DNA from: Bacillota bacterium
GTDB taxonomy: Bacteria; Bacillota; Clostridia; Peptostreptococcales; Anaerovoracaceae
Reading direction: 5' to 3'
DNA length: 5,177 nucleotides
Assembly (NCBI GenBank): GCA_017619985.1
Contig: JAFZRG010000195.1
Location: forward strand, 1-5,177
Position 1 is the stretch's first letter, and each line of letters starts with the position of its first letter. Shown in pieces: positions 1 through 5,177 of the stretch. A program made the position numbers and the translations under genes. The notes under the pieces are model-generated. The model saw only the letters and a program-made list of their open reading frames with translations, was not told the DNA's origin and ran no database searches.

Positions 1-707
1 ATGCTGCGGTTGAGACCGGAGATGATGCCCTGGCTCATGGAACGTTCGAATTCCAGGCCAAGCGGGTTGCCGATGGCCGCGGCGTACGCACCGATCTTCA
101 CGGTGTCGGAATCGCCGAGCTCCGCGGCGACCAGGTTGCCGGTATCCTCGATCTTGATGACCGCGAGGTCCAGCGTGGCGTCGTTCCAAAGAACGGTGCC
201 TTCCACATCGGAGCCGTCGTACAGGCTGACGGTGACGGATTTTGCGTCGCCGTCGTTGACCACGTGGGAGTTGGTCAGGATGTAGCCAGCCTTATCGACG
301 ATGACGCCGGTGCCGATCATGGTGGTATCGTAAGTGCCTCCGCCGTTGTTGCCCCAGCCGAAGAAGTCGCCGAAGCCGCCGAAATAATCGCCGAAACCGC
401 TGTAGCTCTGCGTGGCGACCGTGGAGATACCCACGACGGACGGCAGCGCCTTCTCCGCGATGGCTTCCGCGATGGTCATGTCATCGGTGGTCTTGATGCT
501 GACGGTGTTTGCCGCTGAATACCCCCCTGTCACGGCGGATCCTTCCGCCCCCGATTCTACGGACTGCGTCGTGCGGCCGGCCTGCGCCGCCGGGACCCAG
601 CCCTTGCCGACTGCGAAATTGTACGCGTAAGCGCCCCCGAATCCGCAGCCGAATGCGATCGCTGCGATCAGCAGGATCGCGACCAGTTGTCCGATTCCTT
701 TTTTCAT
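1..707 (-). CDS. htrA: HtrA/DegP-like membrane-anchored serine protease, C-terminus cut by window edge
   Basis: Trypsin-fold HtrA protease of the cell envelope, which degrades or refolds damaged exported proteins. The visible 235 residues start MKKGIGQLVA, followed by one hydrophobic signal anchor (about 7-30) and a low-complexity Ser/Gly/Thr linker (about 40-65). The protease domain begins near ALPSVVGIS. Two of the three catalytic residues are visible: His in TNSHVV (about residue 148) and Asp in DLAVIKI (about 180). The family signature GNPLGLEF followed by SQGIISGLNR lies at the cut. The catalytic Ser (GNSGG motif) and any PDZ domain would lie beyond position 1. A Gly/aromatic-rich loop (about 104-124, with GFGDYFGGFGDFF) sits where HtrA proteins carry the variable LA loop. 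The ATG at 707-705 has AAAGGGG about 11 nt upstream. It lies 30 nt after walJ with no terminator between, so it is probably the last or a late gene of the yycH-yycI-walJ-htrA operon. Confidence 0.95.
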   Translation of the reverse strand, partial: MKKGIGQLVAILLIAAIAFGCGFGGAYAYNFAVGKGWVPAAQAGRTTQSVESGAEGSAVTGGYSAANTVSIKTTDDMTIAEAIAEKALPSVVGISTVATQSYSGFGDYFGGFGDFFGWGNNGGGTYDTTMIGTGVIVDKAGYILTNSHVVNDGDAKSVTVSLYDGSDVEGTVLWNDATLDLAVIKIEDTGNLVAAELGDSDTVKIGAYAAAIGNPLGLEFERSMSQGIISGLNRS

Positions 708-737
708 GTTTTTCTAATCCCCTTTCTTTTCGTCTGT

Positions 738-1541
738 TCAGACGGTGTACACGGGGCTTTGCTCTGTCCGCGGCAGGATCCGTATTCTGACCCCTGCCGA
801 CAGAAGCCCGCGTTCTTCCAGGATATTGCTCATCGTTGCCATAGCCATTTCCGGGAAATTGTTTTCCTGGCTCAGGTGCGCCAGCAGCACGGTGCGCTGC
901 CGGACCTGCCCTTCCGCCGCTTCCTCCTCGAGCGCCAGGGCCAGGGCTTTCGCCGCCGCCTCATTCGAGAGGTGACCCTTCTCGCTCAGGATGCGCTGCT
1001 TCAGGAACCACGGATAGCGGCCCATGCGCAGGATGTTCTCGTCGTGGTTGCTTTCCAGCACCAGGATGTCCGCGCCCCGGATCTGATCCATGACGGGCGG
1101 GGTCACGATGCCGGTGTCCGTGACGATGGAGAGCTGCCTGCCGCCCCGGCAGAAGCTGAATCCCGCAGGGTCCCCCGTGTCGTGCGATACGGGGAAACTG
1201 TCGATTTCCAGATCACCGATGGTGAACGACGCGCCTGTTTCGAAGGCCTGCAGCCTTTCCGCAGGGATGTCCACGCAGCTTTCCCGGACCGTCGCCGGGT
1301 TGGCGTAGACCGCTGCGTCCGTCGTTTTCAGCAGGCCGGCCAGACCCTTGACGTGGTCGCTGTGGCTGTGGGTCACGAGCACCGCCGAAAGGCGGGTCGG
1401 AGCCAGGCCGATGGCGGCCAGCCGTTCCCGGATCTGCCTGCCGCTGATCCCGGCGTCCACCAGCACAAAGGTGTCTCCGCCGCGGACCACGTAGCAATTT
1501 CCGCTGCTCCCGCTTGCGAGGGAGCAAATGGCTAAATTCAT
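738..1541 (-). CDS. walJ: WalJ/YycJ family metallo-beta-lactamase-fold hydrolase
   Basis: Cytoplasmic metal-dependent hydrolase of the MBL fold, 267 residues, full length for the family. It opens with the YycJ hallmark LASGSSGNCYVV (about 8-19). The metal-binding motif THSHSDHVKG is at about 57-66 (His58, His60, Asp62, His63). Further family motifs are FPVSHD (His120), SIVTDTG (Asp142), LESNHD (about 162-167), GHLSN (about 189-193) and a C-terminal LLAHLSQENN (His222). In Bacillota this gene follows yycHI and its loss affects wall metabolism and DNA-replication coordination; the family is related to nucleases and the true substrate is unsettled. The frame can be extended to a TTG at 1571, but the ATG at 1541 matches the family N-terminus and has AGGAG 12 nt upstream, so I chose the ATG. 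An 81-nt gap holding an imperfect hairpin separates it from yycI. Confidence 0.93.
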   Translation of the reverse strand: MNLAICSLASGSSGNCYVVRGGDTFVLVDAGISGRQIRERLAAIGLAPTRLSAVLVTHSHSDHVKGLAGLLKTTDAAVYANPATVRESCVDIPAERLQAFETGASFTIGDLEIDSFPVSHDTGDPAGFSFCRGGRQLSIVTDTGIVTPPVMDQIRGADILVLESNHDENILRMGRYPWFLKQRILSEKGHLSNEAAAKALALALEEEAAEGQVRQRTVLLAHLSQENNFPEMAMATMSNILEERGLLSAGVRIRILPRTEQSPVYTV

Positions 1542-1553
1542 TCTTTCAAAATT

Positions 1554-1558
1554 CTCCT
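1554..1558 (-). promoter_or_regulatory. Shine-Dalgarno site deciding the walJ start
   Basis: AGGAG lies 12 nt before the ATG at 1541 and inside the reading frame that would be used if translation began at the TTG at 1571. The spacer is slightly long, and a GAAAG closer to the ATG may contribute. This site, together with the family N-terminus (MNLAICSLASGS), favours the ATG start over the TTG. Confidence 0.6.
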
Positions 1559-1569
1559 GGATTATGGAC

Positions 1570-1611
1570 AAGATCTGTGACGGAATTGTGTCGTTTTCCG
1601 CACGGATTCTT
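1570..1611 (-). other. Imperfect hairpin in the yycI-walJ intergenic gap
   Basis: On the transcribed strand the arms pair as AAGA(A)TC/GATCTT, GTG/CAC and CGGAA/TTCCG. That is about 14 base pairs with one bulged A, one C-A mismatch and one bulged T, closing a 10-nt loop. No U-run follows it in the direction of transcription, so it does not look like an intrinsic terminator of this operon. On the opposite strand it is followed by a T-rich stretch (TTGTGTTTTGTG), but no plus-strand gene leads into it. Possible roles are an mRNA processing or stability element between yycI and walJ; this is inference. Confidence 0.4.
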
Positions 1612-1622
1612 GTGTTTTGTGT

Positions 1623-2156
1623 TTATTCTCCGTATGCGTCGATGTAGTACGTGCGGCCGTCGACGACGATGCGCCAGGCGGGCGACGCCGTATCCTGCGC
1701 CGCATAGGAGGACTCATCCGGCGAGAGCAGGTAGACGAGCCTGATCTCTTCCACGTGCATGCCCTTCACGGAACCTTCCGCGCTCAGCTGCGCGTAGAGT
1801 TTCAGCAGCGCTTTCGCGGCCGGGATGGTCTCGGCAGCCTGCTGGCCTTCTCCCGCAAACTCAAACCCGACCTCTTCTCCCTGCAGGACGACGGGATAGC
1901 TTTTATAATATCCGCCCTGCGCGCCTTCGCCGGAGCGCAGCAGCCGCAGGAACAGGACCGGCAGTTTTTCCGCTTTTTCCGGCACCGCCGCTTCGATCTG
2001 CATGCCTTCGTGCTCCAGGAACGCCACAGCGTCTTCCGCTGCCTGACGCTCCTGCGCCTGCCGCGAGCTGTACTGCGCCAGCAGGTTGCCTCCGATCAGC
2101 AGGTTCGCCGCCAGAAGGACCGCGATGATGATGTTCTTCGCTTTCGACCAGTCCAT
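1623..2156 (-). CDS. yycI: YycI-like WalK regulatory protein, short form
   Basis: Single-pass membrane protein of 177 residues. The N-terminus MDWSKAKNIIIAVLLAANLL is a near-textbook YycI start: a short cytoplasmic MDWSK stub, then one transmembrane helix (about 8-28). An extracytoplasmic domain follows, ending in a PepSY-like strand pair, AWRIVVDGRTYYIDAYGE (about 160-177). In Bacillus YycI pairs with YycH through their membrane helices and tunes the WalK sensor kinase. This copy is about 100 residues shorter than the Bacillus and Staphylococcus proteins (from memory, 260-280 residues), so it probably keeps only the membrane-distal PepSY-like part. Its start lies 9 nt after the yycH stop, and its ribosome-binding site AGGGGGA overlaps that TAG stop, indicating coupled translation. 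The position between yycH and walJ supports the call as strongly as the sequence does. Confidence 0.85.
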   Translation of the reverse strand: MDWSKAKNIIIAVLLAANLLIGGNLLAQYSSRQAQERQAAEDAVAFLEHEGMQIEAAVPEKAEKLPVLFLRLLRSGEGAQGGYYKSYPVVLQGEEVGFEFAGEGQQAAETIPAAKALLKLYAQLSAEGSVKGMHVEEIRLVYLLSPDESSYAAQDTASPAWRIVVDGRTYYIDAYGE

Positions 2157-2165
2157 CGCGTCCCC

Positions 2166-3581
2166 CTAATCTCTCGTAAACCCCAAAGGCACCGCATCGT
2201 ACAGCCCGAAGAAGAACTTCGTGCCGCCTTCCATGGTGATGACCCAGGCAGGCGTCAGCGCGTCTTCGCTGGCGATATACGAAATGCCGGCGCTGCGGAA
2301 GCGCTCCGCCACGAACGTGAATTCCTCGTCGGAGCTCGCCGCGAGCACGTTGCCGCCCAAAACGCTGTGGATGAGGTGGCAGTTGCCCGCGAGCACGTTG
2401 GCCGCGTTCGCCGCCGTCTGTTCGTCCGCGTACTGGGCCGCCGCGCTGACGACCGCTCTGCGGTAGTAGCAGACTTCCCCGCTGCTCACCTTAACGATGA
2501 TGGCCGGGCCATCTTCGCTCAGGACGGGTACGCCGTCCAGCATCTGCGCGAATTCGAAGGTATACAGCCGGTTTCTGGCGCTGCCCTCTTCGTTCGCGCC
2601 GCACAGGCGGTAATCCAGTTCGTGCCGGTCGGCTCCCCAGCCGCCGCGCGCGGCGACGAAATTGACCGCCGCCTGCAGGCTGTTGTAAAAGCCGGGATCG
2701 GCGCCTTCGACCGCCCCGGTCTTGTATTCGAACACGCCCCCCGTGAGACACGTGAGCGTCTTTTCGCCGTAGCCGTACATATATGTGACGTTGCCGAAAC
2801 TGTCGGTGATCCGGCGCACGAAATCGAAGTTCTCGCCGAAAATGGATTCCGCCATCGTCCGGCCGGCCTTTTCCACGTCGCCTGCCGCCTCGCTCTCCCA
2901 GGACGTCTGCGCCAGTTTCGCGCTGCCGGTGAGCGGCAGGAGCGCCATATTCTCATTGCCGAGCATGCTGCCCGCCGTGAACCAGATCGGGTCGGTGCGC
3001 GTGAGCGAAACGAGCAGAGGCGACGCCAGATCGGCCTCGCTGTCGGAGATGAAGCGCCAGCACTGTCCGCCGCCTTCCACGAAGATGCTCTCCGGAGCGG
3101 CCTCGGACACGAGCAGGGCCTCGACCGTCCCCACCTGGTCGAAGACGGAGCTGCGGTTGATCTGGTTGCGTTCACAGAACTCCCCGAAGGGGACCGGGCA
3201 GGACAGTTCGACTTTCAGGCTGCGAAAGCCCGTGATCATCTCGCGGTACTGCTGGACCGTGACTTCGTTGACCAGGAAGGAGGCGTTGCTGCTCTCCGTC
3301 CGCAGCGTCTGCAGGATCGCCGCCAGATCCGATGCGGCGCGGTCCGTTTCGCGGGAAAACGTCGCGTCGCCGAAGCCGCAGACCGTGTAGTCCGCCGCGA
3401 TGAACTCCGACGCGTCCGGCACCCAGACGTCCGGGCTGATGAAATCCAGCACGGATGACAGGCGGAAACGGCCGGTGCCTTCGCTGCGCCAGGTCAAATT
3501 TAAAAGTAGTACTGTCGTCAGGAACAATACTACTATGACTGCGTTCTTCAGTTTTTCCAGCTTCCTTGCGCGCTCGTTCAT
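2166..3581 (-). CDS. yycH: YycH-like WalK regulatory protein
   Basis: Membrane-anchored extracytoplasmic protein of 471 residues, close to the family's usual length (about 450). A charged cytoplasmic start (MNERARKLEKLKN) precedes one transmembrane helix (about 14-29, VIVVLFLTTVLLL). A large outside region follows. A central segment, FVRRITDSFGNVTYMYGYG, and a C-terminal PepSY-like ending, TPAWVITMEGGTKFFFG (about 443-459), resemble the two-domain YycH architecture. In Bacillus YycH forms a membrane complex with YycI and the kinase WalK. The N-terminal helix alone is not diagnostic; the call rests on length, topology, the PepSY-like end and the position directly before yycI. The start codon is 3 nt after the stop of the upstream gene (TAAGGAATG), so the AAGGA abuts the ATG with no spacer and translation is probably coupled. 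Codons in the membrane helix are AT-rich compared with the rest of the gene. Confidence 0.75.
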   Translation of the reverse strand: MNERARKLEKLKNAVIVVLFLTTVLLLNLTWRSEGTGRFRLSSVLDFISPDVWVPDASEFIAADYTVCGFGDATFSRETDRAASDLAAILQTLRTESSNASFLVNEVTVQQYREMITGFRSLKVELSCPVPFGEFCERNQINRSSVFDQVGTVEALLVSEAAPESIFVEGGGQCWRFISDSEADLASPLLVSLTRTDPIWFTAGSMLGNENMALLPLTGSAKLAQTSWESEAAGDVEKAGRTMAESIFGENFDFVRRITDSFGNVTYMYGYGEKTLTCLTGGVFEYKTGAVEGADPGFYNSLQAAVNFVAARGGWGADRHELDYRLCGANEEGSARNRLYTFEFAQMLDGVPVLSEDGPAIIVKVSSGEVCYYRRAVVSAAAQYADEQTAANAANVLAGNCHLIHSVLGGNVLAASSDEEFTFVAERFRSAGISYIASEDALTPAWVITMEGGTKFFFGLYDAVPLGFTRD

Positions 3582-3584
3582 TCC

Positions 3585-4157
3585 TTACTTGAACAGGCCC
3601 TTCAGGATCTTGCGGATAAAGGTAACGGCTCCCGTGGAATTGTTCTGGAACACCTGTTTTTTCTCTTCCGGCTTTTTCTTGACCGCGACAAGACTGGACG
3701 TCGTCTCGGTGACGATGACTTTCTCTACCGGTTCGGTCGCGCCTTCCGGCCATTCCATGACGGTCTCGAGCGTCTCGGCCTTGATCTTGTAGAGACCCGG
3801 CGTAACGGAGATCTGCTTGGTATAGAAGCCGATCTCCACCGTGTTGGTGTACTCGGCGGCTTCTCCGAGCAGGACGTCGGTGTATGTTCCGCTCCCCGCG
3901 GCAGCTTTCAGATCCGCTTCCGTGAATTTGCTCACGTCGGCGTTCACCAGTTTGTCGCCGGAAACGACTTTTTCTGCGTAGACGGACACGCGGATGGTCT
4001 TCAGTTCCGTCACCTTGACGGAGACCAGAAGGCTGTCCGTATAGACGATGCTGTTGGCGGCGGGGCTGACGATGGCTGCGGCGTCGGCAAAAACGAAGCT
4101 CGTCGCAAGCATGGCAAACACAAGTATCAGGCTCGCGATCCTTCTGATCTGCCGCAT
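3585..4157 (-). CDS. Secreted protein of unknown function with cationic C-terminal helix
   Basis: I do not recognise this 190-residue protein. It has a clear signal peptide: RQIRR, a hydrophobic core (about 8-22), then a likely cleavage after VFA (residue 24). The mature part is beta-rich, with segments such as SLLVSVKVTE, IRVSVYAEKV, NTVEIGFYTK and GLYKIKAETL (about 42-130). This pattern, with a Pro-Gly turn before GLYKIKA, suggests one Ig-like or bacterial surface beta-sandwich domain. A lysine-rich linker (VKKKPEEKK, about 159-167) leads to a short cationic amphipathic tail, FIRKILKGLFK, at the extreme C-terminus. There is no cysteine, no lipobox and no LPXTG motif. The start ATG has a strong AAAGGAG 7 nt upstream. 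It is the first gene after the WalR-like promoter, is nearly fused to yycH (3-nt gap), and occupies the place usually held by walK. A role in envelope sensing or surface binding is inferred from context only. Confidence 0.85.
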   Translation of the reverse strand: MRQIRRIASLILVFAMLATSFVFADAAAIVSPAANSIVYTDSLLVSVKVTELKTIRVSVYAEKVVSGDKLVNADVSKFTEADLKAAAGSGTYTDVLLGEAAEYTNTVEIGFYTKQISVTPGLYKIKAETLETVMEWPEGATEPVEKVIVTETTSSLVAVKKKPEEKKQVFQNNSTGAVTFIRKILKGLFK

Positions 4158-4191
4158 CCGTCCGCTCCTTTCCGCATTTCGCCCATTACAA

Positions 4192-4219
4192 AAGCGCAGA
4201 GAATTCCTCTTCTACGCTT
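4192..4219 (-). other. Hairpin at the predicted 5' end of the yycH operon transcript
   Basis: The arms AAGCGTAGA and TCTGCGCTT pair over 9 bp with one G-U, around a 10-nt loop (AGAGGAATTC). An alternative inner pairing AGAG/CTCT is possible. The hairpin begins within a few nucleotides of the start point expected from the TATACT -10 box, so it would form a 5'-terminal stem that could protect the mRNA. It is followed by TTTTG only, too short a U-run for a confident terminator, though it could attenuate transcription or weakly end read-through from the RNase H gene. Confidence 0.4.
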
Positions 4220-4222
4220 AAT

Positions 4223-4228
4223 AGTATA
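4223..4228 (-). promoter_or_regulatory. Probable -10 element of the yycH operon promoter
   Basis: TATACT (5 of 6 to TATAAT) lies in an AT-rich stretch that stands out from the GC-rich surroundings. The hexamer 17 nt upstream is ATATTT, a poor -35, and is covered by the direct repeats described separately, as expected for a promoter that needs a response-regulator activator. The predicted start is near 4216-4217, giving a leader of about 60 nt before the ATG at 4157. No experimental support is available. Confidence 0.55.
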
Positions 4229-4233
4229 CCTCA

Positions 4234-4255
4234 GAAATGTTACAGAAATATTACA
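4234..4255 (-). promoter_or_regulatory. WalR (YycF)-type operator: two 11-bp direct repeats
   Basis: Read on the minus strand, the repeats are TGTAATATTTC and TGTAACATTTC, 10 of 11 identical and directly abutting. The core TGTAAT-N5-TGTAAC (4239-4255) fits the published WalR consensus TGTWAH-N5-TGTWAH at every position. A degenerate third unit (TGAGGT) follows in phase. The pair ends 10 nt before the -10 box, so it overlaps the -35 region, a usual place for OmpR/PhoB-family activators. The related PhoP regulator also binds 11-bp-spaced repeats, but its TTWACA-type hexamer fits less well in either orientation. Which regulator binds here is inference. Confidence 0.6.
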
Positions 4256-4272
4256 ACAGAATTAATATGCTT

Positions 4273-4869
4273 TTACATCGGCTCCTCCGGAGATGCTTCG
4301 GATGCCGCGCGGTGTTCGCGGATGAACTCGTTCGCGAGATCGTCCGCCCTGTTGTTGTAGCCCGCGATGCGGTAGAATTCCTCGAAGGAAAACGCCCCGT
4401 TATGCCCGCAGAACGCCCCGTAGGCCTTCTTCAGGGCGGGAGCCGTTTCGTCCAGCGCGTTTCCTTCCGCGTCCGCCAGCTTTAAGTGACCCTTCACAAG
4501 ATAGAACTCGCAGGTCTGCCCTTCCGTCAGGGAGAGCAGTTGCTCCCAAAGTTCGCGGTTCTCCACGGGCTGCTTCTTGGACGTCTTCCAGCCGTTCTTC
4601 CGCCAGTTCTCATACCAGCCCTGCCGGAAGCAGTTCACGAGATAGGACGAATCGGAGAAGATCCTCACCCGCAGTCCTTTTTCCTTCAGCGCGGAAAGGC
4701 CGGCGATCGGCGCGGACAGTTCCATGCGGTTGTTCGTCGTGTTCACCTCGCCGCCGTGCAGTTCCTTTTCGCGTCCGGCGTACTCGAGGATGCAGCCCCA
4801 GCCTCCGGTGTTCTCCTCGTTCTGGTTGCCCGAACAGGCGCCGTCCGTATACATGTTGACCGTCTTCAT
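4273..4869 (-). CDS. rnhA: Ribonuclease HI with an insertion before the last catalytic Asp
   Basis: Cytoplasmic endonuclease that cuts the RNA strand of RNA:DNA hybrids (R-loops, primers), 198 residues. The four acidic catalytic residues are all present: Asp9 in YTDGACSGN, Glu50 in TTNNRMEL, Asp73 in FSDSSYLVN and Asp176 in NNRADDLANE. His128 in LVKGH matches the mobile histidine of the E. coli enzyme (His124). A basic WYENWRKNGWKTSKKQPV segment (about 85-102) corresponds to the substrate-binding handle. Between His128 and Asp176 there are about 47 residues, against about 10 in E. coli RNase HI, so there is an insertion including GAFCGHNGAFSFEEFYRIAG. No N-terminal hybrid-binding domain is present. 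The start overlaps the rsmG stop by ATGA, with AAAGGA 9 nt upstream, so the two are translationally coupled. No clear terminator follows its TAA. Confidence 0.95.
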   Translation of the reverse strand: MKTVNMYTDGACSGNQNEENTGGWGCILEYAGREKELHGGEVNTTNNRMELSAPIAGLSALKEKGLRVRIFSDSSYLVNCFRQGWYENWRKNGWKTSKKQPVENRELWEQLLSLTEGQTCEFYLVKGHLKLADAEGNALDETAPALKKAYGAFCGHNGAFSFEEFYRIAGYNNRADDLANEFIREHRAASEASPEEPM

Positions 4870-5177
4870 TTCAGGGGATCCTTTCCGGGCGTGCCCGCTT
4901 TGCGGGGATATTCCTTCGGCGTCTTCGCGATCTTTTCGACCACCACAAGAACGTGACCGTTATAAGGCTCATCGTTATTAGACGATGGCTTATCTATGCG
5001 CAGGATACGGCCGCCGAGCTTCGCGATCGCGCTTTTAGCGGCCTCGATCTCCTCCGCGGCGTCCTCCGTTTTGTACGCGACGAAGAAGCCGCCTGTCCTG
5101 ACGAACGGCAGGCAGTATTCGGACAGCGTCGCCATGTTCGCGACGGCCCGGGAGACCACGAGATCGTAGTGCTCGCG
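4866..5177 (-). CDS. rsmG: 16S rRNA (guanine-527-N7)-methyltransferase RsmG, N-terminus outside window
   Basis: C-terminal 103 residues of RsmG (GidB), which uses S-adenosylmethionine to methylate N7 of G527 in 16S rRNA; loss gives low-level streptomycin resistance in other bacteria. The frame is open to the window edge, reading REHYDLVVSRAVANMATLSEYC, the conserved SAR/SRAVA segment of the Rossmann fold. The ending PRKAGTPGKDPL is the classic RsmG C-terminal signature (family: RxxGxPxKxPL). Between them is the usual GGFFVAYK strand and a helix (AAEEIEAAKSAIAKLGG). The SAM-binding glycine motif would lie upstream of the edge. In Clostridia this gene often follows mnmE-mnmG near the origin; those genes are not in view. 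Confidence 0.95.
   Translation of the reverse strand, partial: REHYDLVVSRAVANMATLSEYCLPFVRTGGFFVAYKTEDAAEEIEAAKSAIAKLGGRILRIDKPSSNNDEPYNGHVLVVVEKIAKTPKEYPRKAGTPGKDPLK

Noticed and set aside
687..1535. 282-codon open frame on the plus strand
   Set aside because: Antisense to walJ, whose motifs are complete; composition is that of a shadow frame.
1542..1571. Upstream TTG start for walJ adding 10 residues
   Set aside because: The ATG at 1541 gives the typical family N-terminus, and the AGGAG site lies between the two candidates.
1570..1611. Intrinsic terminator between yycI and walJ
   Set aside because: No U-run follows the stem in the direction of transcription. The T-rich flank is on the other strand, where no gene ends.
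2519..3175. 218-codon minus-strand frame overlapping yycH
   Set aside because: An Arg/Ser/Ala-rich out-of-frame reading within yycH, with no supporting start site or domain.
1617..3458. 613-codon open frame on the plus strand
   Set aside because: It lies antisense to yycI and yycH, is Arg/Ala/His-rich with no recognisable domain, and has the composition expected from reading GC-rich codons on the opposite strand.
4185..4190. Additional WalR half-site (TGTAAT) in the leader
   Set aside because: It stands alone: the hexamer 11 nt downstream is AAATGC, so there is no second half-site in phase.
4239..4255. PhoP/PhoB phosphate-starvation box
   Set aside because: Repeat spacing is compatible, but the half-sites fit the TTWACA-type consensus less well than they fit the WalR consensus, and the downstream genes are Wal-associated. 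Not fully excluded.

Overview
The window is a compact, entirely minus-strand stretch of a bacterial chromosome. It looks like a member of the Clostridia (Bacillota): GC is well above half by eye, strong Shine-Dalgarno sites precede several genes, and the order yycH-yycI-walJ-htrA is the downstream half of the Bacillota WalRK (YycFG) cell-wall stress locus. I cannot place it below class from sequence alone. No mobile elements, CRISPR arrays, tRNAs or rRNAs were seen.

Reading in the direction of transcription (high to low coordinates): (1) 5177-4866, the C-terminal half of rsmG (16S rRNA G527 methyltransferase), overlapping by an ATGA junction (2) 4869-4273, a type I ribonuclease H with a large insertion before its last catalytic aspartate. 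(3) 4272-4158 is the only substantial regulatory gap before the second gene block. It carries two 11-bp direct repeats that match the published WalR (YycF) box exactly, a TATACT -10 element, and a hairpin at the predicted 5' end of the message. (4) 4157-3585 encodes an unrecognised secreted protein with a cationic amphipathic C-terminus. (5) 3581-2166 is a YycH-like and (6) 2156-1623 a short YycI-like membrane-anchored regulator. (7) 1541-738 is the WalJ/YycJ metallo-hydrolase. (8) 707 to the window edge is an HtrA-type membrane-anchored serine protease, cut before its catalytic serine.

The likely biology: the second block is one operon for cell-envelope stress control and envelope protein quality control. 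In the usual Bacillota arrangement walR and walK come directly before yycH. Here that place is taken by a secreted protein of unknown function, while a WalR-type operator lies in front of the block. The simplest reading is that walRK is elsewhere in the genome and controls this satellite operon in trans, with YycH/YycI (and perhaps the new secreted protein) feeding back on the WalK kinase. The two-component genes are not in view, so this link is inference.
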